64,000 bases of DNA from CALRQJ02 sp943370285 (GTDB taxonomy: Bacteria; Bacteroidota; Bacteroidia; Chitinophagales; Chitinophagaceae): NCBI GenBank assembly GCA_943370285.1, contig CALRQJ020000001.1, positions 1 to 64,000 on the forward strand, read 5' to 3'. This document shows, in pieces, positions 28,423 to 37,068 of this stretch (positions are counted from its first letter, which is position 1; each line of letters opens with the position of its first letter). Below the pieces are notes generated by a model, which was not told the DNA's origin, did no database searches, and worked only from the letters and a program-made list of their open reading frames with translations. A program made the position numbers and the translations under genes.

Positions 28423-28778
28423 TTATTTGGTTAAAGATTTAATTAATGCTTGAATCATTTTTACGATTGTTGCAACCATTTGATAAAGTTGGTTGAATTT
28501 TTAATCTTGTATATAATTTCTTCTTTTTGCAAGAAATAGGCAACCAACAACTTCTAAAGCCGATCTATTCGAAATTCTCAAAAAACTTATGAACTCAGTA
28601 TTTGACAAACCGGTAGAACCTTCAACAATATTCAAAGAAACCGAATCAGCCGCTCTTTTAATTTGGCTAGATAGGGAATATAATTCATGCTTCGGAAATG
28701 TGAGTGCTACCTTATCCACTTCATCCGCCAATTCTAAAGTGCTTGCCAAACCTTTAAATTTTCAAACTTAAAAGGCAT
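28423..28778 (-). pseudogene. Broken four-helix-bundle (23S rRNA IVS / S23-like) protein gene
   Basis: The original product was about 118 residues. From the ATG at 28778 the frame reads MPFKFENLKVWQA and then stops. The next part, STLELADEVDKVALTFPKHE and so on, is one base out of frame, so one base was lost after CAA. That second frame carries the family core (LSSQIKRAADSVSLNIVEGS, RSALEVVGCLFLAKRR) and meets an in-frame TAA after YIQD. Beyond it, coding sense continues (KFNQLYQMVATIVKMIQ, then LIKSLTK) to the TAA at 28423. So the gene carries one frameshift and one nonsense change. The family forms small four-helix bundles related to rRNA intervening-sequence proteins and to Avd of diversity-generating retroelements; the role of free-standing copies is not established. 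It lies wholly between two heptamer arrays. Confidence 0.85.
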
Positions 28779-28823
28779 AATTGACACTTACATTTAGATG
28801 TGAAGAAATATTATCATCCCAAC

Positions 28824-28851
28824 TATGGACCATGGACTATTGACCATGGAC
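28824..28851 (-). repeat. Right heptamer array of small element
   Basis: Four contiguous units on the forward strand, TATGGAC, CATGGAC, TATTGAC and CATGGAC, the reverse complement of the GTCCATR type seen at 28391-28418. It ends 9 nt before the stop codon of the M24 gene. Confidence 0.75.
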
Positions 28852-28860
28852 TTCAATTTT

Positions 28861-30153
28861 TTACTTCCCCTTCATCAATCCCTCTATCTCCTCGACCGTA
28901 ATCGGAATGGTTTTCATTAAATCGATATTGCCGTTCTTGGTAATCCAAAAATTGTTTTCGATGCGGATGCCCATTTGTTCTTCTTCAATATAAATGCCCG
29001 GCTCTACTGTAAATACCATGCCTGGTTTAATGGGTGCAGTTCTAGTTCCCAAATCATGTACATCAATGCCTAAATGGTGACTAATACCATGGTATAAATA
29101 CTTTCGATAAGCTCTGTTGTCTTTGTCTTCATTCTTCACATCCGCTTTAGATATCAATCCAATTTTGATAAACTGATGAGTAGCTTCATCACCTACTTTC
29201 TCAGTATAATCAAGAATAGAAATACCAGGCTTTAAAATACTTTTTGCATAATTGTGTAAATGCAAACAAGCATTGTATACTTCTTTCTGACGTTTACTGA
29301 ACTTACCATTCACCGGCACAGTACGGGTTAAATCGGCACAATAATTTCCGTATTCGGCTCCAAAATCCATCAATAATAATTCGCCGTCTTTACACTCTTG
29401 ATTATTGCTGACATAGTGCAATGTTCTAGCCCTATCGCCACTTGCAATGATACTTCCGTATGCTTCTCCTGTAGCTCGGTTACTTAAAAAATGATGGATG
29501 ATTGCTGCATGCACTTCATATTCCATCACACCCGGTTTAATGAATGTTAGAATTCGTCTGAATGCCCCTTCAGTGATGTCAATAGCAGTTTGCATCACTT
29601 CAATTTCTTCTTTTGATTTGATGGCCCGCAATTCTTTCATCAGTTTAGCAGCACGATGGTATTGGTGCAGTGGATATCGACTTTGCATGTCTTCAATAAA
29701 TCGATATTCTCTACTGCGTATAAACGATGCTTTACGATCGTTCTCATTGCTATCTAAATAAATACTGTCTGCTAAATGGATCCAAGGTTGCAACAAAGCA
29801 TCAATACTATCTAACCACACTATTGTTTTAATCCCGGAAACAGCAGTTGCTTCATTGGCTCTTAATCGTTTACCATCCCACTTTTCTTTCAACTCATTGG
29901 GTCTAACTAAAACCAATACTTCTCGATATTTTGGATCCGGATTATCCGGGAATAAAATCACCATACTATCTTCTTGCTCTACGCCACTTAACCAATATAA
30001 ATCACTGTTTTGTTTAAACCCGTGAATAGCATCTCCATTAGATGGAAATTCATCGTTACTTACAAAAATGGCGATACTATTGGGCACCATTGCTTTAACA
30101 AAACGCTTACGATTGTTAATGAAAATAGCAGGGTTGAGTGGAAGGTATTTCAT
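28861..30153 (-). CDS. pepP: Xaa-Pro aminopeptidase (M24 family)
   Basis: A 430-residue dinuclear-metal aminopeptidase that cleaves N-terminal residues preceding proline. It has an N-terminal aminopeptidase-P domain (about 1-175, with SDLYWLSGVEQEDSMVILF), then a pita-bread catalytic domain. Metal ligands are the first Asp in LLMDFGAEYGNYCADLTRT (both Asp residues), His in HHLGIDVHD, and Glu in VEPGIYIEEEQMGIRIEN. The start is taken at MKYLPLNPAIF (30153); the longer frame adds MPKQKMNC only. A TATCTTG box (reverse strand, 30181-30175) lies about 22 nt upstream. The cytoplasmic location follows from the lack of a signal peptide. Confidence 0.93.
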   Translation of the reverse strand: MKYLPLNPAIFINNRKRFVKAMVPNSIAIFVSNDEFPSNGDAIHGFKQNSDLYWLSGVEQEDSMVILFPDNPDPKYREVLVLVRPNELKEKWDGKRLRANEATAVSGIKTIVWLDSIDALLQPWIHLADSIYLDSNENDRKASFIRSREYRFIEDMQSRYPLHQYHRAAKLMKELRAIKSKEEIEVMQTAIDITEGAFRRILTFIKPGVMEYEVHAAIIHHFLSNRATGEAYGSIIASGDRARTLHYVSNNQECKDGELLLMDFGAEYGNYCADLTRTVPVNGKFSKRQKEVYNACLHLHNYAKSILKPGISILDYTEKVGDEATHQFIKIGLISKADVKNEDKDNRAYRKYLYHGISHHLGIDVHDLGTRTAPIKPGMVFTVEPGIYIEEEQMGIRIENNFWITKNGNIDLMKTIPITVEEIEGLMKGK

Positions 30154-30196
30154 ACAGTTCATTTTTTGCTTCGGCAAGATAGGTCATAAAAATAAA

Positions 30197-30232
30197 AAGC
30201 CGCCCCGGAAATGCATTTCGGGACGGCGCTTC
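30197..30232 (-). terminator. Terminator after the LolA-like gene
   Basis: An imperfect GC-rich hairpin, AAGCCGCCCCGGAAAT with ATTTCGGGACGGC (one bulge, one wobble). It is followed on the reverse strand by TTTTTATTTT. Confidence 0.75.
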
Positions 30233-30243
30233 AATTGAATATT

Positions 30244-30876
30244 TTACAATTCTACTACTTCAATTTTCTTTTTGTATTTCTTCGCATCAAAAACGAAAGA
30301 TGCATCGTTTAAGTTAGCGCTGTTGTTGATGTTGGTAAGATTAAAACTGATGGTATTTTGACCTTTATCTAAAATGATAGCCTTGGTAATCATATTCTTT
30401 GCCTTATCAATAAACACATTTACTTTCTGGAAATTTTTACGTCTATCGGTTGGTACCATTTCTATTTGATGAAAACTGCCGGCAGATGAAATTAACTTGT
30501 AATTAAAATCTTTGTCGTAAAAATTAGTGAGCAATTTAGCCGGACTAAGCGTTTTGGTATCATTATCTACAGAAGAAACGGTTACCTCATTGCCGCCGTC
30601 ATAATTCCATGATTTTTGACCATCACAAAAAATCTCTGTTGTGCCTTGTTTGATGTAATATTTCTGTCCTTTAATAGAGATTTTACCGTTTACATTGCTG
30701 TTTACTTTACCAGAACGGGTTTTAGAAATGTAGCCAAAGTCGGCAACAATACCTTTATAGGTTTTAATCTTAGCACTAACAGCATCTAATATTTTCTTAG
30801 CGTTAGCATCGATTTGAGCATTTGTGGTACAAACCATCGCTAACATCACTATTACCAAACTATAGAATTTCTTCAT
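30244..30876 (-). CDS. LolA-like outer-membrane lipoprotein carrier protein
   Basis: A 210-residue periplasmic protein with a signal peptide (1-20, ending TNAQ). The LolA-type half-barrel follows: ILDAVSAKIKTYKGIVADFGY at 29-49, the NGKISIKGQKYYIKQG strand pair, the FCDGQKSWNYD turn near 83-93, and a basic C-terminus. LolA shuttles lipoproteins from the LolCDE transporter to the outer membrane. In Bacteroidota several LolA-like paralogues exist and some serve other lipid tasks, so the exact client is uncertain. It is monocistronic or at the end of the thiolase run (107 nt gap). Confidence 0.85.
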   Translation of the reverse strand: MKKFYSLVIVMLAMVCTTNAQIDANAKKILDAVSAKIKTYKGIVADFGYISKTRSGKVNSNVNGKISIKGQKYYIKQGTTEIFCDGQKSWNYDGGNEVTVSSVDNDTKTLSPAKLLTNFYDKDFNYKLISSAGSFHQIEMVPTDRRKNFQKVNVFIDKAKNMITKAIILDKGQNTISFNLTNINNSANLNDASFVFDAKKYKKKIEVVEL

Positions 30877-30983
30877 TTTTCTTCTTTTAAGGATGCAAAT
30901 TTAGGCTTTGAGACCAGTTTATGTACCGTTTGTTTAAAACAAGGAGTTGTTAAAGTCATAATTACAATAAGGATGCCATGATT

Positions 30984-31334
30984 TTATGGTTGTTTTGCTT
31001 CACCATCTCCTACCGGATATAAAGGTCGAGTATCGGAACAATAAGAGACGAGGCTACGCTCAATGGTTTTCCCTTTAGACAAAAATTTTACTTGAGCATT
31101 ATCTGGTAGCGTAAAATAAATTTTAGCATAAGCGGCGATTTCTTTTTTCAAAACACCATCTACATAAATATCAAAATAGTACCCGGAATAATTGATGATC
31201 TGTTTGCTACAGTAAACAGTTTTAACTGATTTTCTTACTGAAGTATCTGCCCCTACTCTTTTTTGAGCATAGCCATTTTGGGTAATGACAAACAAAAACA
31301 TCATTAATGCAGCAGCTAGCAACATTTTTTTCAT
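30984..31334 (-). CDS. Small secreted protein of unknown function
   Basis: A 116-residue protein, not recognised. It has a signal peptide (1-23, ending GYAQ), then one probable small beta domain with two cysteines (Cys42 in TVYCSKQ, Cys103 in SYCSDTR) that could form a disulfide in the periplasm. The centre reads YYFDIYVDGVLKKEIAAYAKIYFTLPD, similar to small jelly-roll-like domains, but this is only an impression. It lies 24 nt after the thiolase stop on the same strand, so it is probably co-transcribed; no functional link is evident. Confidence 0.7.
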   Translation of the reverse strand: MKKMLLAAALMMFLFVITQNGYAQKRVGADTSVRKSVKTVYCSKQIINYSGYYFDIYVDGVLKKEIAAYAKIYFTLPDNAQVKFLSKGKTIERSLVSYCSDTRPLYPVGDGEAKQP

Positions 31335-31358
31335 ACCATAAATGTAGTCAGATATTCT

Positions 31359-32552
31359 TTACAAGCCCTCAAATACCATTGCTGCGCCTTGTCCTACACC
31401 TACACACATAGTTGCTAGACCGTAATTTCCATTGCTACGTTTTAATTCATGTAACAATGTAGCAGAAATTCTTGAACCACTGCAACCCAACGGATGCCCT
31501 AATGCAATGGCACCACCGTTTACATTTACTTTCAATGGGTCTAAACCCAAATCATTTATACAAGCCAACGACTGAGCGGCAAAAGCTTCGTTCAATTCAA
31601 CCAAATCGAGTTGGTTTGCTGTTATACCAGCCCTTTTTAATGCTTTTTGACTTGCCGGTACCGGCCCAATGCCCATAATAGCCGGATCAACCCCTGCAAC
31701 ACCCATACTAACCACCCTAGCCAAAGGCTGCAGATTAAACAATTTTACCGCTGTTTCACTAGCCAATAATAATGCGGCTGCACCGTCATTAATGCCGGAA
31801 GAATTACCGGCAGTAACGGTTCCATCTTTGGCAAATGCAGGTTTTAAACCGGCTAGTTTATCTAAACTTGTAGGTCTAGGATGTTCATCGGTATCGAAAA
31901 GAACAGGTTGTTTGTTCTCTGTAATTTGTACAGGTATGATTTCATCATTCCATTTACCTGAAGCCAAGGCAGCAGCATATTTCTCCTGACTATTCAATGC
32001 AAAAACATCTTGTTGGTCTCGATTAATATTCCATTGTTTGGCTACATTTTCGGCGGTTTCTCCCATCGAAAAAGGATGATACATTTCCGCTAATTTCTTA
32101 TTGGTAAATCGCCAGCCAATCGTTGTATCAAAGCTTTCAATTTTTCGGCCCCATGCACCATCGCTTTTAGCGGTTACAAAAGGAGCCCTCGTCATACTTT
32201 CCACACCGCCGGCAATATATAGCATCCCTTCTCCACACATGATGGCACGACTAGCATCCATAACAGATTGCAAGCCACTAGCACATAATCTGTTTACGGT
32301 ATTACCACCAACGGTAATGGGTAAGCCGGCTAATAAAGCGGCCATCCGAGCTACATCTCTATTGTCTTCTCCTGCTTGATTGGCTGCACCGGCAATTACA
32401 TCTTCTATTTGATTGACATCTATATTGGGATTTCTTTCAATTAACGCTTTGATTACATGAGCCAATAAATCATCGGGTCGTATTGAACTTAATTTGCCAC
32501 CATAGCGACCAATTGGTGTTCTTACTGCATCAATTATATAGCAAGTTTGCAT
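31359..32552 (-). CDS. Acetyl-CoA C-acyltransferase (thiolase)
   Basis: A 397-residue thiolase that cleaves or forms 3-ketoacyl-CoA. The nucleophile Cys is in NRLCASGLQSVMDA (about 85-98), the active-site His in GGAIALGHPLGCSGSRI (about 345-361), and the second Cys in MCVGVGQGAAMVFEGL at the C-terminus. The sequence resembles bacterial PcaF/FadA-type enzymes of aromatic or fatty-acid breakdown; no other beta-oxidation gene is adjacent, so acyl-chain specificity stays open. It is divergent from the S41 protease gene, and a TATACTTG box (reverse strand, 32610-32603) may be its promoter. Confidence 0.93.
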   Translation of the reverse strand: MQTCYIIDAVRTPIGRYGGKLSSIRPDDLLAHVIKALIERNPNIDVNQIEDVIAGAANQAGEDNRDVARMAALLAGLPITVGGNTVNRLCASGLQSVMDASRAIMCGEGMLYIAGGVESMTRAPFVTAKSDGAWGRKIESFDTTIGWRFTNKKLAEMYHPFSMGETAENVAKQWNINRDQQDVFALNSQEKYAAALASGKWNDEIIPVQITENKQPVLFDTDEHPRPTSLDKLAGLKPAFAKDGTVTAGNSSGINDGAAALLLASETAVKLFNLQPLARVVSMGVAGVDPAIMGIGPVPASQKALKRAGITANQLDLVELNEAFAAQSLACINDLGLDPLKVNVNGGAIALGHPLGCSGSRISATLLHELKRSNGNYGLATMCVGVGQGAAMVFEGL

Positions 32553-32705
32553 AGTTTAATTTTTTTGGTAGAAGATGTAGTACATCTATAAAGCAGCGCT
32601 TACAAGTATATCTTGAAGCAAAGCTGTGATTAAAGCGCTGCAAGATACTATTTAGCACATTATTCATCAGAATTGTAGTCAAATTATCCCGTTGATAATA
32701 TTTTA

Positions 32706-32736
32706 CTTGAAGGATTGCCATTAACCCCGAAATTTG
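32706..32736 (+). promoter_or_regulatory. Promoter of the S41 protease gene
   Basis: CTTG at 32706-32709, a 19-nt spacer and GAAATTTG at 32729-32736, followed by CCGC. One mismatch in each box; 58 nt before the ATG. Confidence 0.4.
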
Positions 32737-32794
32737 CCGCTTCAACCGTTGTAATAAACCAAAATTTGTTTGTTACAGCCATTAAGTGAGACGT

Positions 32795-34381
32795 ATGACA
32801 AATAGAAAAGTTCAGGTTTGGTTACCAATTTGGTTTGCAGTAATGATGATTGTTGGTATGGCAATTGGCTATAAACTGAAAGAAAATACAAGCGGCAGTG
32901 GCTTATTTAGCTCTGCCAAGAAAAGTCCGGTACAAGAAGTAATTGACTTGATTAACCGAAAATATGTAGATGACATTGGAACTGATACGATTGCAGATAA
33001 AGTATTGGATAATTTGCTGAATGAATTAGACCCACACTCAGTTTATATACCCGCTGCACAACTTAATGCAGCCAATGAAGATATTCGTGGCAATTTTGAA
33101 GGCATTGGTATTGAGTTTCAAATGATCAAGGACACATTGCATGTGCTCAATGTAATTGAACGAGGCCCGTCTGAACAAGCAGGTTTGGCCGTTGGCGATA
33201 AATTAATTGCAGTTAACGATACATCAAAAATTGCGGGAGTTAAGATTCAAGCAGATGATATTAGAAAACTACTTCGTGGTCCTGGAGGTTCAACCGTAAA
33301 AGTTACTTTATTACGCAATGCAGCCATCAAACAATTCACCATTACAAGAGGCACTATTCCACTGCCTTCTGTAGATGCGGCTTATATGATTACACCAACC
33401 ACCGGCTTCATACATATCAATAAATTTGCCGAATCTACCTATGTTGAATTCATGATTGCCCTAGAAAAACTCCTTAAATTAGGTATGAAAGAAATGATTC
33501 TCGACCTGAGAGGTAATGGCGGAGGATTATTGGCCAAAGCGGTTGATATTGCTGATGAATTTTTGACCGATAATAAAATGATAGTCTACACCAAGGGAGA
33601 AAATGTTCCCACTTATGAATATCGTTGCAAAAGAGATGGTTTGTTTGAAACGGGCAAGCTATCTGTTTTGATTGATGAATCATCGGCAAGTGCCAGTGAA
33701 GTGTTAGCCGGAGCACTGCAAGATTGGGATAGGGCAACCATAATTGGTCGTCGTAGTTTTGGCAAAGGTTTAGTACAAGAGCAATTTACACTGAGTAATG
33801 GCGGCGGATTAAGATTAACGGTTGCCAGATACTACTCGCCTTTAGGCCGCAATATTCAAAAGCCATATGCTAAAGGCGAAAAAGCCTATCAAGAAGAAGT
33901 GTACCAACGCTATAATAACGGAGAGTTAATGCACGGCGATACATCTAAACAAAAAGGTCAAGCCTTCAAAACACAAAAAGGCAAAACGGTATATGGCGGC
34001 GGCGGTATTACACCCGATATTTTTGTAGCACTTGATACCACTGAAATTGAACCATCAATAAGAAAACTATACACTACAAGTACACTCAGCAATTTTGCTT
34101 ATTTATGGTATATAGATAACAAAACTGCGTTGAATGCTTATAAAAATGCTGCTGTATTTAATCAAAACTACACGGTAACCGACAATGTATTGATGCAGCT
34201 AAAAAATTATGCGGCTAAAGATTCTATCCAACTCAATAACCTAAATGCACCTGCAGAATCAAAGTTGAAACAAAGAATCAAACAGTTATTGGCCCGCCAA
34301 ATTTGGAGAGTGCAAGGTTATTATGAAATAATCAATACTATCGATCCGGTTGTTCAAGCTGCTTTGAAGCAGAGCAGATGA
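32795..34381 (+). CDS. S41-family C-terminal processing peptidase
   Basis: A 528-residue membrane-anchored periplasmic protease of the CtpA/Prc type. It has an N-terminal hydrophobic anchor (about 7-27), a PDZ domain (about 95-180: GIGIEFQMIKDTLHVLNVIE, GPSEQAGLAVGDKL) and an S41 catalytic domain with the nucleophile Ser near 299 (DESSASASEV) and the general base Lys near 324 (RRSFGKGLVQEQF). It cleaves C-terminal tails of periplasmic or envelope proteins. The C-terminal 130 residues are a helical extension common in Bacteroidota members. The GTG at 32786 is an alternative start, but the ATG at 32795 fits better. Confidence 0.92.
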   Translation: MTNRKVQVWLPIWFAVMMIVGMAIGYKLKENTSGSGLFSSAKKSPVQEVIDLINRKYVDDIGTDTIADKVLDNLLNELDPHSVYIPAAQLNAANEDIRGNFEGIGIEFQMIKDTLHVLNVIERGPSEQAGLAVGDKLIAVNDTSKIAGVKIQADDIRKLLRGPGGSTVKVTLLRNAAIKQFTITRGTIPLPSVDAAYMITPTTGFIHINKFAESTYVEFMIALEKLLKLGMKEMILDLRGNGGGLLAKAVDIADEFLTDNKMIVYTKGENVPTYEYRCKRDGLFETGKLSVLIDESSASASEVLAGALQDWDRATIIGRRSFGKGLVQEQFTLSNGGGLRLTVARYYSPLGRNIQKPYAKGEKAYQEEVYQRYNNGELMHGDTSKQKGQAFKTQKGKTVYGGGGITPDIFVALDTTEIEPSIRKLYTTSTLSNFAYLWYIDNKTALNAYKNAAVFNQNYTVTDNVLMQLKNYAAKDSIQLNNLNAPAESKLKQRIKQLLARQIWRVQGYYEIINTIDPVVQAALKQSR

Positions 34382-34468
34382 AATTATCATTAAAATTGAG
34401 CAGTTACAGTAATACTAACAAATAACAGTCTAACTTACAGGCCACGTTAGTTTAATCTGTACATGCAC

Positions 34469-34723
34469 ATGAAGAAAATTTTTGTTCTGAAATCAAAGGG
34501 AACTGTTATGTCTGGCCCTTACGATATTGAATCCTTAAAAGAGCGTGGGATTAAACCTACAGAAAAAGTTTGGTGGGAAGGGCTACCCGATTGGTTGTCG
34601 GCACAAGATGTACCGGAATTCACAAGTTTTATCCGTGAACAAACTACTCGATCAAAAGATGTGGCACCTTCACAACCTAAGGGATTATTGCAAAAAATAA
34701 AAAGAGCCATCGGTTTTCAATAG
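34469..34723 (+). CDS. Small GYF_2 (DUF4339-like) domain protein
   Basis: An 84-residue protein made of one GYF-type domain: KKIFVLKSKGTVMSGPYDIESL, then the GIKPTEKVWWEGLPDWLSAQDV core typical of GYF_2/DUF4339. It ends in a short basic tail (LLQKIKRAIGF). GYF domains bind proline-rich segments; bacterial GYF_2 domains usually accompany membrane proteins, and this copy is free-standing. An upstream in-frame ATG two codons earlier is possible. It lies between the S41 protease and cystathionine beta-synthase genes, and the promoter of the latter starts just after its stop. Confidence 0.75.
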   Translation: MKKIFVLKSKGTVMSGPYDIESLKERGIKPTEKVWWEGLPDWLSAQDVPEFTSFIREQTTRSKDVAPSQPKGLLQKIKRAIGFQ

Positions 34724-34751
34724 CGAAAACTAACAGGTGTTAATGTTTTCC

Positions 34752-34759
34752 TACATTTG
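34752..34759 (+). promoter_or_regulatory. -7 box of the cystathionine beta-synthase gene
   Basis: TACATTTG, followed by CGGC as at other promoters here, 16 nt before the ATG at 34776. It supports the internal start over the one at 34737. Confidence 0.6.
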
Positions 34760-34775
34760 CGGCAATAACAAGTGT

Positions 34776-36134
34776 ATGGATATCAAACAAAATGTATTAG
34801 AAACGATTGGCAATACGCCATTAATTAAGCTCAATAAGATTACCAAAGACCTTCCCGGATTGATATTGGCCAAAGTAGATTATTTCAATCCCGGTAACTC
34901 CATCAAAGACCGTATGGCCTTGAAAATGGTTGAAGTTGCTGAAGCCGAAGGCAAACTTAAACCCGGCGGTACTATCATTGAAGGTACTAGCGGCAACACA
35001 GGTATGGGCTTAGCTTTAGCAGCAGTGGTAAAAGGCTATAAATGCATTTTTGTTACTACAGATAAACAATCAAAAGAAAAAGCCGATATTTTAAAAGCAG
35101 TGGGTGCAGAAGTAATCGTTTGCCCCACCAACGTAATGCCCGAAGATCCCAAAAGCTATTATAGCGTTGCTGCCCGTTTGGCGAAAGAAATTCCCAATTC
35201 CTATCATATGAACCAATACGATAATCCGGCTAATCGTTTGGCCCATTATGAAAGTACAGGTCCTGAAATTTGGGAACAAACCGATGGCAAAATCACCCAT
35301 TTTGTTTGTACAGCCGGTACAGGCGGAACTATTACAGGTACTGCTAAATATCTAAAGGAAAAAAATCCTAACATTCAAGTTTGGGCGATTGATGTATATG
35401 GAAGCTTGTTGACCAAATACTTCCGTACAGGCGAAATTGATATGAATGAAGTTCATCCTTACATATCAGAAGGTTTTGGCGAAGACTTTGTGCCGAAGAA
35501 TTACGATATGAGTGTGATAGATCATTTTGAACAAGTAACCGATAAAGCCGGAGCAATTATGGCTCGCCGCATTGCAAAAGAAGAAGGGTTGTTCTGTGGC
35601 TATAGCGCCGGAAGTTGTTTGCAAGGTTTATTTCAATTAAAAGATAGGCTTAAACCAACCGATGTTGTGGTTTGTGTTTTTCACGACCATGGTAGCAGAT
35701 ATGTTGGAAAAATTTACAACGACCAATGGATGATGGAACGAGGTTTTTTAGATGTGAAGACATTTAAAGACATCGTAAGCGGAAGAGTGGGGCAAAAATT
35801 GATCACTGTTGAGCCACAGCACACCGTAGCCGAAGCTGTTGATTTGATGAAGAAATATGATATTGAACAAATACCGGTGATGAAAGATGGTGAGCTGATT
35901 GGTTCATTAAGCGAAAGCGGATTATTTCAGAAAATATTTAGTAATCCCGAACTAAAAAATGTTTCTGTTGCAAGTGTTGTAGAACATGCCTACCCTGTTG
36001 TAGATTTTCAAACACCTGTTGAAAAATTAGGCAGTCTCATCAACAAAGAAAATGGTGCAGTTTTAGCCAAAGATGAAAAAGGCGATTACCATATTGTAAC
36101 CAAATATGACGTTATCCAAAGTTTAGCGAAATAA
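34776..36134 (+). CDS. Cystathionine beta-synthase
   Basis: A 452-residue PLP enzyme joining serine and homocysteine into cystathionine (reverse transsulfuration). The PLP lysine lies in NPGNSIKDRMA (about residue 43), the substrate loop in EGTSGNTGMGLA, and the phosphate-binding loop in TAGTGGTITGT. Two CBS domains form the C-terminus (about 335-450: VEPQHTVAEAVDLMKKYDIEQIPVM), as in eukaryotic-type enzymes but without the heme domain. A cysteine-synthase role is an alternative, but the CBS pair favours cystathionine beta-synthase. The start is the ATG after the promoter box. It precedes the metal-receptor gene by 16 nt. Confidence 0.9.
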   Translation: MDIKQNVLETIGNTPLIKLNKITKDLPGLILAKVDYFNPGNSIKDRMALKMVEVAEAEGKLKPGGTIIEGTSGNTGMGLALAAVVKGYKCIFVTTDKQSKEKADILKAVGAEVIVCPTNVMPEDPKSYYSVAARLAKEIPNSYHMNQYDNPANRLAHYESTGPEIWEQTDGKITHFVCTAGTGGTITGTAKYLKEKNPNIQVWAIDVYGSLLTKYFRTGEIDMNEVHPYISEGFGEDFVPKNYDMSVIDHFEQVTDKAGAIMARRIAKEEGLFCGYSAGSCLQGLFQLKDRLKPTDVVVCVFHDHGSRYVGKIYNDQWMMERGFLDVKTFKDIVSGRVGQKLITVEPQHTVAEAVDLMKKYDIEQIPVMKDGELIGSLSESGLFQKIFSNPELKNVSVASVVEHAYPVVDFQTPVEKLGSLINKENGAVLAKDEKGDYHIVTKYDVIQSLAK

Positions 36135-36150
36135 TTTATGGGTTGAAGAT

Positions 36151-36930
36151 ATGGCAATATTCACCGATCAAATTGGACAACAAATCATATTAACCAAAAG
36201 TCCTACACGTATCATCTCTTTGGTTCCATCTCAAACCGAATTGTTATGCGATTTGGGGTTAGATGCTGAAGTAATTGGTATTACTAAGTTTTGTATTCAT
36301 CCAACCGATTGGTTCAAATCAAAAACAAGAATTGGTGGCACCAAAAATGTGAACATTACCAAAGCTCAAGCCTTACAGCCAGACCTCATTATTGCCAATA
36401 AAGAAGAAAATACAAAAGCTGATATTGAAGCGTTGCAACAGTTTTGTCCGGTTTGGGTTAGCGATATCAGCAATTTATCAGAAGCCTTAGCAATGATTGC
36501 TTCAATTGGTGAACTAACAGAAAAATCAACAGCGGCAAATGCAATCATTCGTCAAATTCAAACTCAATTTGATGCATTATTACCAACCAAACAATCGATT
36601 CCAGTTTTATACCTCATTTGGAAAAATCCATACATGGCTGCAGGGGCTGATACATTCATAGATGATATGCTGTGTCGTTGTGGTTATTATAATGTATTAA
36701 AAAATGTAACTCGATATCCCGAAGTTGATATTGCTGCTTTTAAAAACATTCCAAATCTAACTGTATTATTAAGTAGCGAGCCCTACCCTTTTAAAGAAAA
36801 AGATATAATTGCTTTACATCAAATATTACCTAATGCTACTATTCATTTAGTAGATGGCGAATTATTTAGTTGGTATGGCAGCAGATTACTACAAGCTCCT
36901 GCCTATTTTAAACAGCTTTTAAACAAATAA
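36151..36930 (+). CDS. Helical-backbone metal receptor (BtuF-like) without signal peptide
   Basis: A 259-residue protein of the periplasmic-binding family that includes BtuF and siderophore-binding proteins. Hallmarks: RIISLVPSQTELLCDLGLDAEVIGITKFCIHP (20-51) and ALQPDLIIANKEEN (about 74-87). Usual members are exported and hand cobalamin or Fe-chelates to an ABC permease. This one starts directly with the mature domain (MAIFTDQIGQQIILTKSPTR) and has no signal peptide, so a cytoplasmic location is likely. No permease or ATPase is nearby. Co-transcription with the cystathionine beta-synthase gene is plausible; a link through cobalamin and methionine metabolism is only inference. Confidence 0.85.
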   Translation: MAIFTDQIGQQIILTKSPTRIISLVPSQTELLCDLGLDAEVIGITKFCIHPTDWFKSKTRIGGTKNVNITKAQALQPDLIIANKEENTKADIEALQQFCPVWVSDISNLSEALAMIASIGELTEKSTAANAIIRQIQTQFDALLPTKQSIPVLYLIWKNPYMAAGADTFIDDMLCRCGYYNVLKNVTRYPEVDIAAFKNIPNLTVLLSSEPYPFKEKDIIALHQILPNATIHLVDGELFSWYGSRLLQAPAYFKQLLNK

Positions 36931-37068
36931 TTTCTACTTACATTCTGACCCTATAGTCAAAACACTTGATTCTTTTAAAAAGAAACATAAAAAAAGACTT
37001 GCATAGACCAAATCTAATATTTATGTTTATGAAGAATCTCTTTACACCAACCAACTAACTATTCATCT

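Noticed and set aside
28391..28851. Repeats as a CRISPR array
   Set aside because: Units are only 7 bp, contiguous without spacers, and inverted at the two ends; no cas genes.
32530..32745. 71-codon reverse frame upstream of the thiolase
   Set aside because: Covers the divergent promoter region and resembles no family.
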